DNA from: DATMER01 sp034667225 | GTDB lineage: Bacteria; Acidobacteriota; Thermoanaerobaculia; Multivoradales; UBA5704 | Reading direction: 5' to 3' | DNA length: 64,000 nt | Assembly: GCA_034667225.1 (NCBI GenBank) | Contig: JAXDKG010000026.1 | Coordinates: 207,874 to 271,873 of the forward strand | Part shown: piece by piece, positions 48,569 to 57,611 of the stretch | Position numbering within the stretch: the first letter of the stretch is position 1 | Layout: each line of letters begins with the position of its first letter | Program-made: the position numbers and the translations under genes | Notes under the pieces: model-generated | Databases searched by the model: none | Told to the model about the DNA's origin: nothing | The model's input: only the letters and a program-made list of their open reading frames with translations

Positions 48569-50242
48569 ATGAAGCTTCCTCTATCCGGCGCGACGTTCTT
48601 GCGCAGGCACACCCTGTGGGTGGGGCTGATAGCGGTCCTGGCGCCGCTCGCGGTCCTGCTCTGCCTCCAATACAGCTGGCTCGTCACGCTCGAGCACAAC
48701 TCGGCCAAGGTCCAGGAAGCCACCCTCAAGAACTACCTGGAGGCGGTGGTGGACAAGGTCGAGTGGCGCTACCGCAACGACGCCGAGCGGGTGCTCAACG
48801 TCGGGAACTATGTGTTCCTCAACGACCGGCTGGACAAGGCCGCCTATCACTTCAAGAAGAAGGGGGTCACCGGCGTCAAGCGGCTGTTCGTGGCGAGCTT
48901 CGTCCACGACAACCACGGCAAGGTCCTCTACTTCGAACCGAGCTGCTCCAGCTTCACGCCGGCCGAGGCGTCGGAGGAGGCGCGCGCCATCTACGTGGCC
49001 TACTCCCCCCTCCTCACGCTGGCGCACAAAGGGGGCGTGCTCTCCGAGCCGGTCCAGGTTTTCGTGGACCATCGCGCTCCCGAGTACCCGATGATCCTCA
49101 ACCCGATCACGGACGACGCCTCCCGGGTCGTCGGCGTGGCCGGGATGATCCTCGACGAGGACTATTTCCGCAACGAGGTCCTGCCCGAGGCGATCAAGGA
49201 GTCGCTCCCCGCCTTCTTCTCCTCCAGGGACAAGCCGGTGGTCGCGGTCTGGGACGGGAAAGGAGACATGGCCTTCCGAACGGCCAGGCTCTCCGGGCCC
49301 GCCGAAGCCCAGAAGCACTTCTCCTTCGTGTTCACCAACTGGAGGGTCGGGCTCGACAGCCGGCATGCCACGGCGGGACAGGTGGCAAAGCGCAACTTCG
49401 GAGTCAACCTGGGGCTGTCGGCGCTGCTCGCGGCGGTCCTCCTGGGCGGCATCGTGCTCGCCCTGCGCACGGCTTCACGCGAGATGAAGCTGTCCGAGAT
49501 GAAGAACGACTTCGTCTCCAACGTCTCCCACGAGCTGCGCACGCCGCTCGCCTCGATCCGCGTCTTCGGCGAGCTCCTCCGCCTGGGCCGGGTGGAGAAC
49601 CAGGACAAGGTACGGGAGTACGGCGAGTACATCGAGACCGAGAGCCGGCGCCTCACCCAGCTCATCAACAACCTGCTCGACTTCGCCAGCATCGAGTCGG
49701 GCCGCAAGAGCTACAAGTTCGAGCGGGTGGACGTCTCCGAGCTGGTCTCCGAGACCCTGAAGACGTTCGGCGTGCGGCTGCGCCAGCACGGCTTCCGCGT
49801 GGTCTTCGACGGGCCGTCCGGCTCCCTTCCGCCGGTGCGCGTCGATCCCGGCGCGATCGCCCAGTCGCTCAGCAATCTGCTCGACAACGCGGTCAAGTAC
49901 TCCTATCAGACCGAGAACAAGGAGATCCGCGTAGGGCTGCGGCGCGAGGGGGATTCGGTCGCGATCTCGGTGCAGGACCACGGGATCGGCATCCCGCGGT
50001 CCGAGCAGAAGAAGATCTTCGACCGTTTCCACAGGGTGGGCACGGGACTGGTCCACGACGTCAAGGGGAGCGGCCTGGGGCTGTCCATCGTGCAGCACAT
50101 CGTCCAGGCCCATGGCGGGCAGGTGACGGTCGAGAGCCGCTCGGGCGAGGGGAGCACCTTCTCCATCCTCCTGCCGATCGAGACGGCTGGAGCGGCAGGC
50201 ATGGCAACCGCCCCCGAAACCCGGCGGCCATCTGAAGCATGA
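48569..50242 (+). CDS. Membrane sensor histidine kinase
   Basis: A 557-residue sensor kinase. Two transmembrane segments (GLIAVLAPLAVLLCLQYSWLV at about 17-37 and LGLSALLAAVLLGGIVLAL at about 285-303) flank a periplasmic sensor of about 245 residues. HisKA carries H321 in SNVSHELRTPLASIRVF; HATPase_c has NLLDNAVKYSYQ, QDHGIGIPRSEQKKIFDRF and GSGLGLSIV. The partner response regulator is 14 bases downstream. The sensed signal is unknown. Confidence 0.92.
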   Translation: MKLPLSGATFLRRHTLWVGLIAVLAPLAVLLCLQYSWLVTLEHNSAKVQEATLKNYLEAVVDKVEWRYRNDAERVLNVGNYVFLNDRLDKAAYHFKKKGVTGVKRLFVASFVHDNHGKVLYFEPSCSSFTPAEASEEARAIYVAYSPLLTLAHKGGVLSEPVQVFVDHRAPEYPMILNPITDDASRVVGVAGMILDEDYFRNEVLPEAIKESLPAFFSSRDKPVVAVWDGKGDMAFRTARLSGPAEAQKHFSFVFTNWRVGLDSRHATAGQVAKRNFGVNLGLSALLAAVLLGGIVLALRTASREMKLSEMKNDFVSNVSHELRTPLASIRVFGELLRLGRVENQDKVREYGEYIETESRRLTQLINNLLDFASIESGRKSYKFERVDVSELVSETLKTFGVRLRQHGFRVVFDGPSGSLPPVRVDPGAIAQSLSNLLDNAVKYSYQTENKEIRVGLRREGDSVAISVQDHGIGIPRSEQKKIFDRFHRVGTGLVHDVKGSGLGLSIVQHIVQAHGGQVTVESRSGEGSTFSILLPIETAGAAGMATAPETRRPSEA

Positions 50243-50255
50243 GCTGAGGCATGAC

Positions 50256-50942
50256 ATGCGAAAAGTCCTGATCGTCGAAGACGACGAGGCGATGTCCGTC
50301 GCTCTGCGCGACGGCTTTTCCTATGAGGGGTACGACGTGGCGGTCGCGACCGACGGCGAGGCCGGGCTCAAGCTGGCCAGCGCCGATACGCCCGACTTGA
50401 TCCTCCTCGACGTCATGCTGCCCAAGATGACCGGGCTCGACGTCTGCCGCCAGCTCCGCGACGGCGGCAACAACGTGCCGATCATCATGCTCACCGCCCG
50501 CGGCCAGGAGATCGACAAGGTGCTGGGCCTGAAGACCGGCGCGGACGATTACATCACCAAGCCGTTCGGGTTCATGGAGCTGCTCGCCCGGGCCGAGGCC
50601 GTGCTGCGGCGCTCCGCCATCCCCGGGCAGGCCGCGGCGCCCGACTGCTACCGCTTCGGCGACGTGATCCTCGACTTCAAGCGCCACGAGGCGAAGAAGG
50701 AGGGCTCGCCCATCGAGCTCTCGCCGCGGGAGTTCCAGCTCATGGCCTTCTTCATCCGCCACCGCGGCGAGATCGTGACCCGGGAGAAGCTCCTGGACGA
50801 GGTCTGGGACTACAACGCGATCCCCTTCACCCGCACGGTGGACATGCACATCGCCAAGCTGCGGAAGAAGGTCGAGGACGATCCCGCGGACCCCAAGCAC
50901 ATCATCACGGTCCACCGGCTCGGCTACAAGTTCATGGGCTAA
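50256..50942 (+). CDS. OmpR/PhoB-family response regulator
   Basis: A 228-residue DNA-binding regulator. The receiver domain has the acidic pocket EDDEAM, phospho-Asp D52 (LILLDVMLPKMTG) and Lys in YITKPF; the C-terminus is a winged helix (ELSPREFQLMAFFIRHRGEIVTREKLLDEVWDY to TVDMHIAKLRKKVEDDP). It is cotranscribed with the kinase at 48569-50242. The final TAA shares three bases with the stop of the converging HD-GYP gene (CTAA). Confidence 0.93.
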   Translation: MRKVLIVEDDEAMSVALRDGFSYEGYDVAVATDGEAGLKLASADTPDLILLDVMLPKMTGLDVCRQLRDGGNNVPIIMLTARGQEIDKVLGLKTGADDYITKPFGFMELLARAEAVLRRSAIPGQAAAPDCYRFGDVILDFKRHEAKKEGSPIELSPREFQLMAFFIRHRGEIVTREKLLDEVWDYNAIPFTRTVDMHIAKLRKKVEDDPADPKHIITVHRLGYKFMG

Positions 50943-52510
50943 CCGGCCGCGGCGCGAAGGGCCACCTGGGTCTGCAAAAACGGCTCGGCCAGCAACCACT
51001 CCCCCTCCCGGAGCACCTCGGTGAGCACGTCCACCAGCCGCGGGTCGAACTGCCGCCCGGCCTCCTGGCGAAGCTCCTCCAGTGCCGCCTCGACCGTGTT
51101 GCCCGCCCGGTACGGCCGGTCGTGGGTGATGGCGTCGAAGGCATCCACCACCGACAGGATGCGGGCGCCTTCCGGGATCTCCTCGCCGCGCAGGCCGAAG
51201 TAGCCCGGGTACTTCACTCCGACGCGGGTGCCGTCCCAGCGCTCCTGGTGGTAGCGGATCAGGGGGTCGACCTCGCGCAGGACCTCGACGTCCCGGATGA
51301 TGCGCAGGCCGATCTCCACGTGCTGCTCCATCACCTCTTTCTCGTCCGCGGTAAGCCCGCCCGGCTTGTTGAGGATGGCCTCGGGCACGCCGATCTTGCC
51401 CACGTCGTGGAGCATGGCGCCGTAGCGCAGGATGCGGAGCTGGTGCTCGTCGTAACCGAGCCTGCGGCCGACCAGGACGGAGAGGTGGGCCACGCGTTGG
51501 ACGTGCCCCTCGGTCCTGGGGTCCTTGGCATCGATGGCAGCGGCCAGGGAGGCCACGGTGCGCTCGAAGTCGCGCTCGAGCTGAGCCTCGTTGGCGCGCA
51601 CCCGGTCCAGCAGCCGGCGGTTGCGGCCTCCGAGCCAGCCGCCGGTGAGGGCGAAGAGCATGAGAATACCGACGGTGGTGTACGCAGGCGCCAGCACCTG
51701 GACCACCGTGGCGGGCTCTCCTCGCGTGCCGGAAAGCAGGACGGCCAGGTAGGCCGCGCAGGCAAAGGAGCTGACGAGGATCGCCGGTCCCGCGCCGCCC
51801 TCGAGAGCGGCCAGGCCGATCGGGATCACCAGCGGGATGGCAAGCCAGTGCGGGAAGCCCAGGCTCAGCCGGTCCACGACCAGGATCGCCAGCGCCGTGG
51901 CGACCACCAGGACGGCGCACCAGCGCGGCTGCCGCGGCTGCCGGTCACCGCGCAGCCAGTCGCGCATCATCTCCCGGTCGGGGCCGGTCAGCAGCACCTC
52001 GGGCCGCAGGGCCAGGATCAGGGGCAGCCCGAGCACCAGTGCCGCCGCCAGGTCGCTCGTCCACCAGAGGAAGAAGTCGTTCGCCGCCGGCCGGAGCTGC
52101 CCGGGCACCCGTCCGAGCCAGACGAGGGCGAAGGTGCCCACCATGGCCGAGGCCAGATTGTTGATCACCCCACCATAGTCGAAGACCCGGCGCAGACGGA
52201 CGCCCGTCCCGCCGTCCGGATGGCGCAGGACCCAGGCGGGGATGGCGGCGCTCAGGCCGTTGGCCAGGCCGAAGAGGAGCAGGGCGGGAAGGCTGTCCGC
52301 CGCTCCCCAGGGGAAGGCAATCACTCCCAGCACCACGCCCGCCACCCCCCAGGGGCCGAAGGCGGCGCCGGCCGCGAGCGAGATGCCCGCGGGCGGGAAG
52401 AAGAACGAGAGCCCATGCGGCAGGCTGAAGACGGCCGAGGCGCGGCTGGCCAGCGCAAAGGCCAGGGCCGTTGCGGCGAGTTGAGCAGCGCGGACGGTGA
52501 GACGGGGCAT
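50939..52510 (-). CDS. MASE1-type membrane sensor with HD-GYP phosphodiesterase domain
   Basis: A 523-residue membrane protein. Residues 1-290 are a MASE1-like eight-helix sensor (PPAGISLAAGAAFGPWGVAG at the start). A short coiled region follows, then an HD-GYP domain from about 315 (GAMLHDVGKIGVPEAILNKPGGLTADEKEVMEQHVEIGLRII), which hydrolyses cyclic di-GMP in relatives. The GYP region is unusual: YHQERWDGT-RVGVKYP-GYFGLRGEEIP, with Tyr-His instead of His-His and about seven extra residues in the loop, so activity may be changed. Confidence 0.85.
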   Translation of the reverse strand: MPRLTVRAAQLAATALAFALASRASAVFSLPHGLSFFFPPAGISLAAGAAFGPWGVAGVVLGVIAFPWGAADSLPALLLFGLANGLSAAIPAWVLRHPDGGTGVRLRRVFDYGGVINNLASAMVGTFALVWLGRVPGQLRPAANDFFLWWTSDLAAALVLGLPLILALRPEVLLTGPDREMMRDWLRGDRQPRQPRWCAVLVVATALAILVVDRLSLGFPHWLAIPLVIPIGLAALEGGAGPAILVSSFACAAYLAVLLSGTRGEPATVVQVLAPAYTTVGILMLFALTGGWLGGRNRRLLDRVRANEAQLERDFERTVASLAAAIDAKDPRTEGHVQRVAHLSVLVGRRLGYDEHQLRILRYGAMLHDVGKIGVPEAILNKPGGLTADEKEVMEQHVEIGLRIIRDVEVLREVDPLIRYHQERWDGTRVGVKYPGYFGLRGEEIPEGARILSVVDAFDAITHDRPYRAGNTVEAALEELRQEAGRQFDPRLVDVLTEVLREGEWLLAEPFLQTQVALRAAAG

Positions 52511-52827
52511 CTTCCCGAGGCCCTCCGGATCGCCTCCGAGGCGATTACTGCCTGAGACTTCTGACGACGTGCCCCTCTTCTATACCCGCGACGATTCGGC
52601 GTCAAGCTGGATGTCTCCGCTTTGGCCCAAACGCTGCACTTCCCAGATAGATGAACGGGCCATGCTATTCTTTCTATGGGTAATTTGTTTTTTCGTTTGC
52701 GATGATGATCCCACAGGCCGTTCCAGGGTTTTTCGAGATCGCGCAGCCGGAACTTCTGAAGCCTGAGCACTTCCGCGGGCACGGAGCCATGGAGGCTCCG
52801 GCGGACCCTCGGAGGAGGAGGATTACC
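52511..52827. other. Divergent intergenic region
   Basis: About 317 bases between divergent genes. A relatively AT-rich segment near 52660-52700 (TTTCTATGGGTAATTTGTTT) may carry promoters, but no clear boxes. No gene or RNA is seen. Confidence 0.35.
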
Positions 52828-53094
52828 ATGTCCCGCAATTCGTATCGGGGTTTCACCCTCGCCCTCGTCCTGATCGCCGGCCTTGGAATGGCCCTCCCGG
52901 CTGCCGCCAGGCCGGCGGAGAGGGCCCATGCAGTTCAGGAGGGTCTATTGGAACGGATCTGGAGCTGGGTCGGGAGTCTATGGTTCGGGGACACGCAGCC
53001 GGACAAGGCCCCGCGCCCCACAACCGCGGGGTCCGGGGGCGGCTGCGAGCGCGGCATTCTAATCGATCCGAATGGCACCCCCTGCCACGGCTGA
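52828..53094 (+). CDS. Small exported protein
   Basis: An 88-residue secreted protein. Signal peptide: YRGFTLALVLIAGLGMALPAAARPA (residues about 6-30). The mature part has a short amphipathic helix (LLERIWSWVGSLWFG), a Pro/Gly linker and a Cys-containing end GCERGILIDPNGTPCHG, where two cysteines may bond. A strong GGAGGAGGAGG site precedes ATG 52828. Small secreted proteins of this type are common in Acidobacteriota; function unknown. Confidence 0.7.
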   Translation: MSRNSYRGFTLALVLIAGLGMALPAAARPAERAHAVQEGLLERIWSWVGSLWFGDTQPDKAPRPTTAGSGGGCERGILIDPNGTPCHG

Positions 53095-53104
53095 GGGCAT
53101 GTCA

Positions 53105-53134
53105 CCCTGGGGCGGAGGACGGACCGCCCCAGGG
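53105..53134 (+). terminator. Hairpin after the small exported protein gene
   Basis: CCCTGGGGCGG and CCGCCCCAGGG form an 11-bp perfect stem with an 8-base loop, 11 bases after the stop. No T tract follows. Confidence 0.6.
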
Positions 53135-53203
53135 ACCTTGACGACATGAGCAGGAATTATGAGAGAATAACAATGGTTCGTTTTATTTCCTTTGGGAGGG
53201 ATG

Positions 53204-54556
53204 ATGGCTGGAGCGCGCATCCACCACCCACGCGCAATCGAGCTGGAAGCTTTCCTCCTGGGCCAGCTTCCGCCCAGGGAAGCGGCCAGCGTGATAGCCC
53301 ACCTGTTGACCGGTTGCGCGAGTTGCCGCAAGCAGATGGAGCCATTGGCGGGCGTCGTTCTGACCCCGAACCTCATCCCCGACGAGCCCGTCGAAGTCGG
53401 TTCCGAGTACGACTTCCCGCTGTTTCGTGCCTTTGCGGCAGCGCGACGCTATACCACATCGCTAGCCAGGGAGCGGCGCGAAGCAGAGCGCGACCGTGAG
53501 GATCCGCCTCTACGGGAGGTTCCGCTGCCTGAGGTGCCGGGCGTCGGGTCCCCGACCGATTGGGAACGTTGTGAGCAGATCCTGGCCCGATGCCGCGAGT
53601 TGCGTCAGGGCGGACCTGCAGCGAGAGTTGCTGCCGCCTCTCTTGCGGTCAGTCTCGCCGAGAGGTTATCTCCAGACCTCAGAGGTCCCTGTCAACTTGC
53701 CGACCTGCAGGCCCGCGCCTGGGCCGAGCGAGGGAACGCCCGCCGCGTAACCGACGACTTGATTGGTGCGGAGTCCGATCTCACCACTGCTCTGGAGCGG
53801 GCCCGCGAGGGCACTGAAGATCCCCGACTTCTTGCGCGGCTGCTGGACCTGACTGCTTCGCTGCGGATAGACCAGCGGCGGCTCACCGAGGCAGCTCAGC
53901 TCCTCGATTGGGTATACGCGATCCACTTGGCGCTGGGCGAGCACCATGAGGCCGGTCGTACCCTGATCAGCAAGAGCAACGCGGCAGCCTACGCTCTCGA
54001 CCTAAAAACGGCGGTGCGGCTCCTTAGTGAGGGGCTGGCCTTGATCGACGCCGAGCGAGACCCAAAGCTCGTCCTAGCCACAGTGCACAACCTGCTATCT
54101 CACTTGGTGGATGACGGGCAGATTGCCGAGGCCGAGCGCTTGTTCCGAGAAAGCCACGCTCTCTACTCGGCCCACGGAGGTTTGCTCGATCGGCTCAAGG
54201 GACGCTGGCTGGAGGGCCGGATTGCGTCGGGCCTTTCTGACCCGGCGGAGGCGGAGCGCTCCTTCCAGGAGGTCCGTTCAGGTTTTGCCCACGCCGGCAT
54301 CCCCTACGACATGGCCCTCGTTTCCCTGGACCTCGCGGCGCTCTGGCTGGAGCAAGGGCGCACCCGCGAAATACAAACCTTGCTCGGCGAGACTGTGGCG
54401 ATCTTCGAGGCAAGGGGAATCCGTCGGGAGGCCATCGCAGGGCTGCTCATGCTGCAGGAGGCCATCGAGAGGGACCGTGCCAGCGCATCCCTGCTGCGCG
54501 CCGTAGCCTCCGAGTTGCAGCGCTTGGCTGGCGAGCCCGTCTCCAAGGCTAGCTAG
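53204..54556 (+). CDS. Zinc-finger-like (zf-HC2 type) plus TPR protein
   Basis: A 450-residue soluble protein. The N-terminus (LEAFLLGQLPPREAASVIAHLLTGCASCRKQM) has the H-x3-C-x2-C-like arrangement of zf-HC2 anti-sigma zinc domains. The rest, from residue about 110, is a helical repeat solenoid (RVAAASLAVSLAERL, ARLLDLTASLRIDQRRLTEAAQLLD, NLLSHLVDDGQIAEAERLFRESHALY), TPR-like. This combination suggests a regulator that binds a sigma factor or partner. GGGAGG precedes the start; ATG at 53201 is an equal alternative. It converges on the HTH gene with a 4-base overlap (CTAG). Confidence 0.75.
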   Translation: MAGARIHHPRAIELEAFLLGQLPPREAASVIAHLLTGCASCRKQMEPLAGVVLTPNLIPDEPVEVGSEYDFPLFRAFAAARRYTTSLARERREAERDREDPPLREVPLPEVPGVGSPTDWERCEQILARCRELRQGGPAARVAAASLAVSLAERLSPDLRGPCQLADLQARAWAERGNARRVTDDLIGAESDLTTALERAREGTEDPRLLARLLDLTASLRIDQRRLTEAAQLLDWVYAIHLALGEHHEAGRTLISKSNAAAYALDLKTAVRLLSEGLALIDAERDPKLVLATVHNLLSHLVDDGQIAEAERLFRESHALYSAHGGLLDRLKGRWLEGRIASGLSDPAEAERSFQEVRSGFAHAGIPYDMALVSLDLAALWLEQGRTREIQTLLGETVAIFEARGIRREAIAGLLMLQEAIERDRASASLLRAVASELQRLAGEPVSKAS

Positions 54557-54954
54557 TCCTCCGGCTTTCGCCTGAAAAGGGCGGCTTGGACGGCGCCTTG
54601 CACCAGCCTCTCCAGGTCATCCATTCCGACTTCCGGCTTCGGCGCCGCGGGTTCGCAGCCCACACCCAGTGCCGCCACGCGCTGGCGCAGCTCTTCGAGG
54701 GATGTCCCCATGCCGCCGGCCGGGCCGGCCTCCGGATATAGGGTCTGGAAGAAGAGGACAGGCTCGATCTCGACTATCCGCAGGATGGCCAGGATGTGCC
54801 GGAGCTTCAACTCCACCCGGCCTGAAAGGAGACGCCCGACGTAGCCCGGCGCGGCCTCCAGCCGCTTCTCCAGTTCCTGACTGGACATTCCTGTCGCCTG
54901 GATCATGGCCTCCAGCAGCTTTGCCGCCCGGCGGACTTCGTCGTCGATCGTCAT
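54553..54954 (-). CDS. Helix-turn-helix (Xre-like) regulator
   Basis: A 133-residue putative DNA-binding protein. Residues about 10-70 (RRAAKLLEAMIQATGMSSQELEKRLEAAPGYVGRLLSGRVELKLRHILAILRIVEI) form an Xre-type HTH; the C-terminal part is Glu/Leu-rich and may dimerise. ATG at 54954 gives the compact domain. It is divergent from the ADOP permease gene 98 bases away, so it may regulate it, and it converges on the TPR gene. Confidence 0.78.
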   Translation of the reverse strand: MTIDDEVRRAAKLLEAMIQATGMSSQELEKRLEAAPGYVGRLLSGRVELKLRHILAILRIVEIEPVLFFQTLYPEAGPAGGMGTSLEELRQRVAALGVGCEPAAPKPEVGMDDLERLVQGAVQAALFRRKPED

Positions 54955-55052
54955 GATCGTCCTGTTCAGGGGCCGGCCGGAACTCCGCGGGCGGCCGTGC
55001 GTTAAGTCTAGGTCGAATGCACAAGACCCGTCGAGGGTCTCGAAAGGACCAT

Positions 55053-57611
55053 ATGGGAACGCTCGCCTCGGACCTTCGCACGTCCCTCCGCTCGCTGGCA
55101 AACCGGCCCGCGTTCACAGCCGTAGCCTTGCTCACGCTGGCGCTCGGGATCGGCGCCAACTCTGCCATCTTCAGCGTCGTCCATGCCGTGCTGCTCCGTC
55201 CCCTTCCCTACGGCGAGCCGGAGCGGCTGATCTGGGCCACCAACCTCCTCCCGGACTTCGGTGCGGAGATGCTGCCAGCCGCCGACTACCTGGAATGGCG
55301 GGACGGCAGCCGGACACTCGAATCCGTGGCCGCCTACGACGACGGCATGAGCTTCACACTCACCGGGGCCGAGCGACCCGAGCGCATCCGGGGGGCGCGG
55401 GTGACCGCCAGCTTCCTGCCCACGCTCCGGGTGCAGCCGGCCCGCGGGCGCGGCATCCTTCCCCAGGAGGAGCGCCTGAACGGCGGGCGGGTGGCGGTCG
55501 TGAGCGAGCGGTTCTGGCAGCGGCTATTTGGCGATGCTGAATTCGAACAGAAGCCGCTGGAGCTCGACAACCAGGCTTTCACCATGGTGGGTGTGCTCCC
55601 CCGCGGCTTCCTCTTCCCGCGCAACCCGGAGGTGGATGTGCTGGTGCCGCTCGTCCTGGATGAGACGGTCGAACGCGGGCGGCAGCAGATGTCGATCGTC
55701 CAGATGATCGGCCGCCTGAAGCCGGGCGTTTCCCTCGCTCAGGCCCATGCCGAGCTCGACGGGATCCAGACCCGGTCCGAGAACGATGCCCTCGCGCGGG
55801 CGGAGGCGAATCCAGTGCCCCAGGGACCTCCAGGCCGTCAGGGGCCGCCGCCTGCCGGAACAGGCGGCAGCCAGATCACCATGATGATCGGCGGCGGACC
55901 TGGAGGACCAGGAGGGCCCGGGGGACCAGGTGGGAGACGCCCTGGCCTGCCCGAGTCAGTCCTCAAGACCACGAGCCTGCGGGAACGGCTGGTCGGCGAC
56001 ATCCGGCCCGCTCTGCTGACCCTGCTCGGCGCGGTCGGCTTCGTGCTCCTGATCGCGTGCGCCAACGTCGCGAACCTGCTGCTCGCCCGGGCTACGACCC
56101 GGCGGCGGGAGATCGCGATCCGCGCGGCGCTCGGTGCCGGACGCGGGCGCATCGCGCGGCTGCTGCTCACGGAGAGCGCGCTCCTCGGTCTCCTGGGAGG
56201 GATCTGCGGGCTGGCTCTGGCGCTGGCTGCGGTCCGGCCGCTGGTGGCCCTGATGCCTGCCGGTCTGGCGCACGGCCTCTTCCGCCAGGTGGAGATCGGG
56301 ATCGACGGCACCGTGCTCGCCTTTACCCTCGTGGTCTCCCTGGGGACCGGGCTGCTGTTCGGGCTGGCTCCAGCGCTCTCCGCGTCCCGGCCGGACCTCC
56401 AGGACCCGCTCAAGGAGGGGGGCCGCGGCCGGTCCAGCGCCGCCCGCGGCCTGCTCGTCGCAGCCGAGATGGCCCTGGCCGTCGTGCTGCTGGTCGGCGC
56501 CGGGCTGCTGCTGCGCAGCTTCCTCCGCCTGCAGGCGGTCGATCCCGGCTTCCGGCCGGAGCGGGTGCTCACCCTGGCGGTGGACCTGGGCTCCGAGAGC
56601 TACCCCTCGCCGGCGTCGCAGGCCAACTTCTTCGGCGAGCTCGCCTGCAAGGTACACGCCCTCCCCGGCGTGGAGTCGGTCTCATTCGGCGACTCGATAC
56701 CGCTCACCGACTTCGGCATGATCCGCCGCGGCTTTCAGATGGAGGGACGGCCGCCTCTGCCACCGGAGGAACAGCCCGAGGTGGCGGTCACCACGGTCGG
56801 ACCCGACTACTTCAGCACCCTCGGAGTCCGGATCGTTCGCGGGCGGGGCTTCGACGGGAGAGACAGGGAGGGCGGCCTTCCCGTCGCGGTGGTCAGCGAG
56901 TCCATGGCCCGATACTTCTGGGGAGAGGAAGACCCCGTGGGCCGGCGCTTCCAGTCCGGCCGCCAGGGGACGCTGACCGTCGTAGGCGTGGCGGCCGAGG
57001 TCAAGCACGAAGGCCTGGAGGCGACTACGCAGCGCGCCCAGATGTACCGCCCCTTTCTGCAGCAGCCCAGGCCGTTCGGGTTTCTCGCCGTACGCACCCG
57101 GAGCGACCCGGCGGCGCTGACCGCCGGCGTCCGGAACGAGGTCCTGGCCCTCGACCGCAACCGGCCGGTCTACGACGTCGCGACCATGGAGGAGCGGCTC
57201 GCAACCTCCGTGGCCGACCGCCGGTTCAACCTGCTGCTCCTCGGCCTTTTCGCCCTGGTGGCGCTGGTGCTGGCCGCGGTGGGGCTGTACGGCGTGCTGG
57301 CCTACGCGGTCAGCGAGCGGACGCACGAGATCGGCATCCGGATGGCGCTCGGCGCCCGCCGCGAGAGCGTGCTGGGGCTGGTCTTCCGGCAGGGGGTGAC
57401 GATGGTCGCGGCCGGGATCGCCGCGGGGCTCCTGGCCTCGCTGCTCCTCGGCCGGGTGCTCGCGGGCTCGCTCTACGGCGTGCCGTCCACCGATCCCGTG
57501 ACCTTCGCGGCCATCCCGGTTGCGCTGCTGGCGGTTGCGGTGCTGTCGTCATGGCTGCCGGCGCGGCGGGCGACGCGGGTCGATCCTACGGTGGCTTTGA
57601 GGCAGGACTAG
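55053..57611 (+). CDS. ADOP-type permease (MacB/FtsX-like, acidobacterial duplicated orphan permease)
   Basis: An 852-residue membrane protein with two FtsX-like halves. Each has an N-terminal signal/anchor, a periplasmic MacB_PCD domain and a three-helix FtsX core: first half ALLTLALGIGANSAIFSVVHAVLLRPLPY and LLIACANVANLLLARATTRRREIAIRAALGAGR; second half GLLVAAEMALAVVLLVGAGLL and ERTHEIGIRMALGARRESVLGLVF. No ATPase gene is adjacent, which is the meaning of 'orphan'. Residues about 256-303 are a Gly/Pro-rich insertion (GPPGRQGPPPAGTGG, GGPGGPGGPGGPGG) in the first periplasmic domain. Start ATG 55053 follows GAAAGGA. Confidence 0.9.
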   Translation: MGTLASDLRTSLRSLANRPAFTAVALLTLALGIGANSAIFSVVHAVLLRPLPYGEPERLIWATNLLPDFGAEMLPAADYLEWRDGSRTLESVAAYDDGMSFTLTGAERPERIRGARVTASFLPTLRVQPARGRGILPQEERLNGGRVAVVSERFWQRLFGDAEFEQKPLELDNQAFTMVGVLPRGFLFPRNPEVDVLVPLVLDETVERGRQQMSIVQMIGRLKPGVSLAQAHAELDGIQTRSENDALARAEANPVPQGPPGRQGPPPAGTGGSQITMMIGGGPGGPGGPGGPGGRRPGLPESVLKTTSLRERLVGDIRPALLTLLGAVGFVLLIACANVANLLLARATTRRREIAIRAALGAGRGRIARLLLTESALLGLLGGICGLALALAAVRPLVALMPAGLAHGLFRQVEIGIDGTVLAFTLVVSLGTGLLFGLAPALSASRPDLQDPLKEGGRGRSSAARGLLVAAEMALAVVLLVGAGLLLRSFLRLQAVDPGFRPERVLTLAVDLGSESYPSPASQANFFGELACKVHALPGVESVSFGDSIPLTDFGMIRRGFQMEGRPPLPPEEQPEVAVTTVGPDYFSTLGVRIVRGRGFDGRDREGGLPVAVVSESMARYFWGEEDPVGRRFQSGRQGTLTVVGVAAEVKHEGLEATTQRAQMYRPFLQQPRPFGFLAVRTRSDPAALTAGVRNEVLALDRNRPVYDVATMEERLATSVADRRFNLLLLGLFALVALVLAAVGLYGVLAYAVSERTHEIGIRMALGARRESVLGLVFRQGVTMVAAGIAAGLLASLLLGRVLAGSLYGVPSTDPVTFAAIPVALLAVAVLSSWLPARRATRVDPTVALRQD

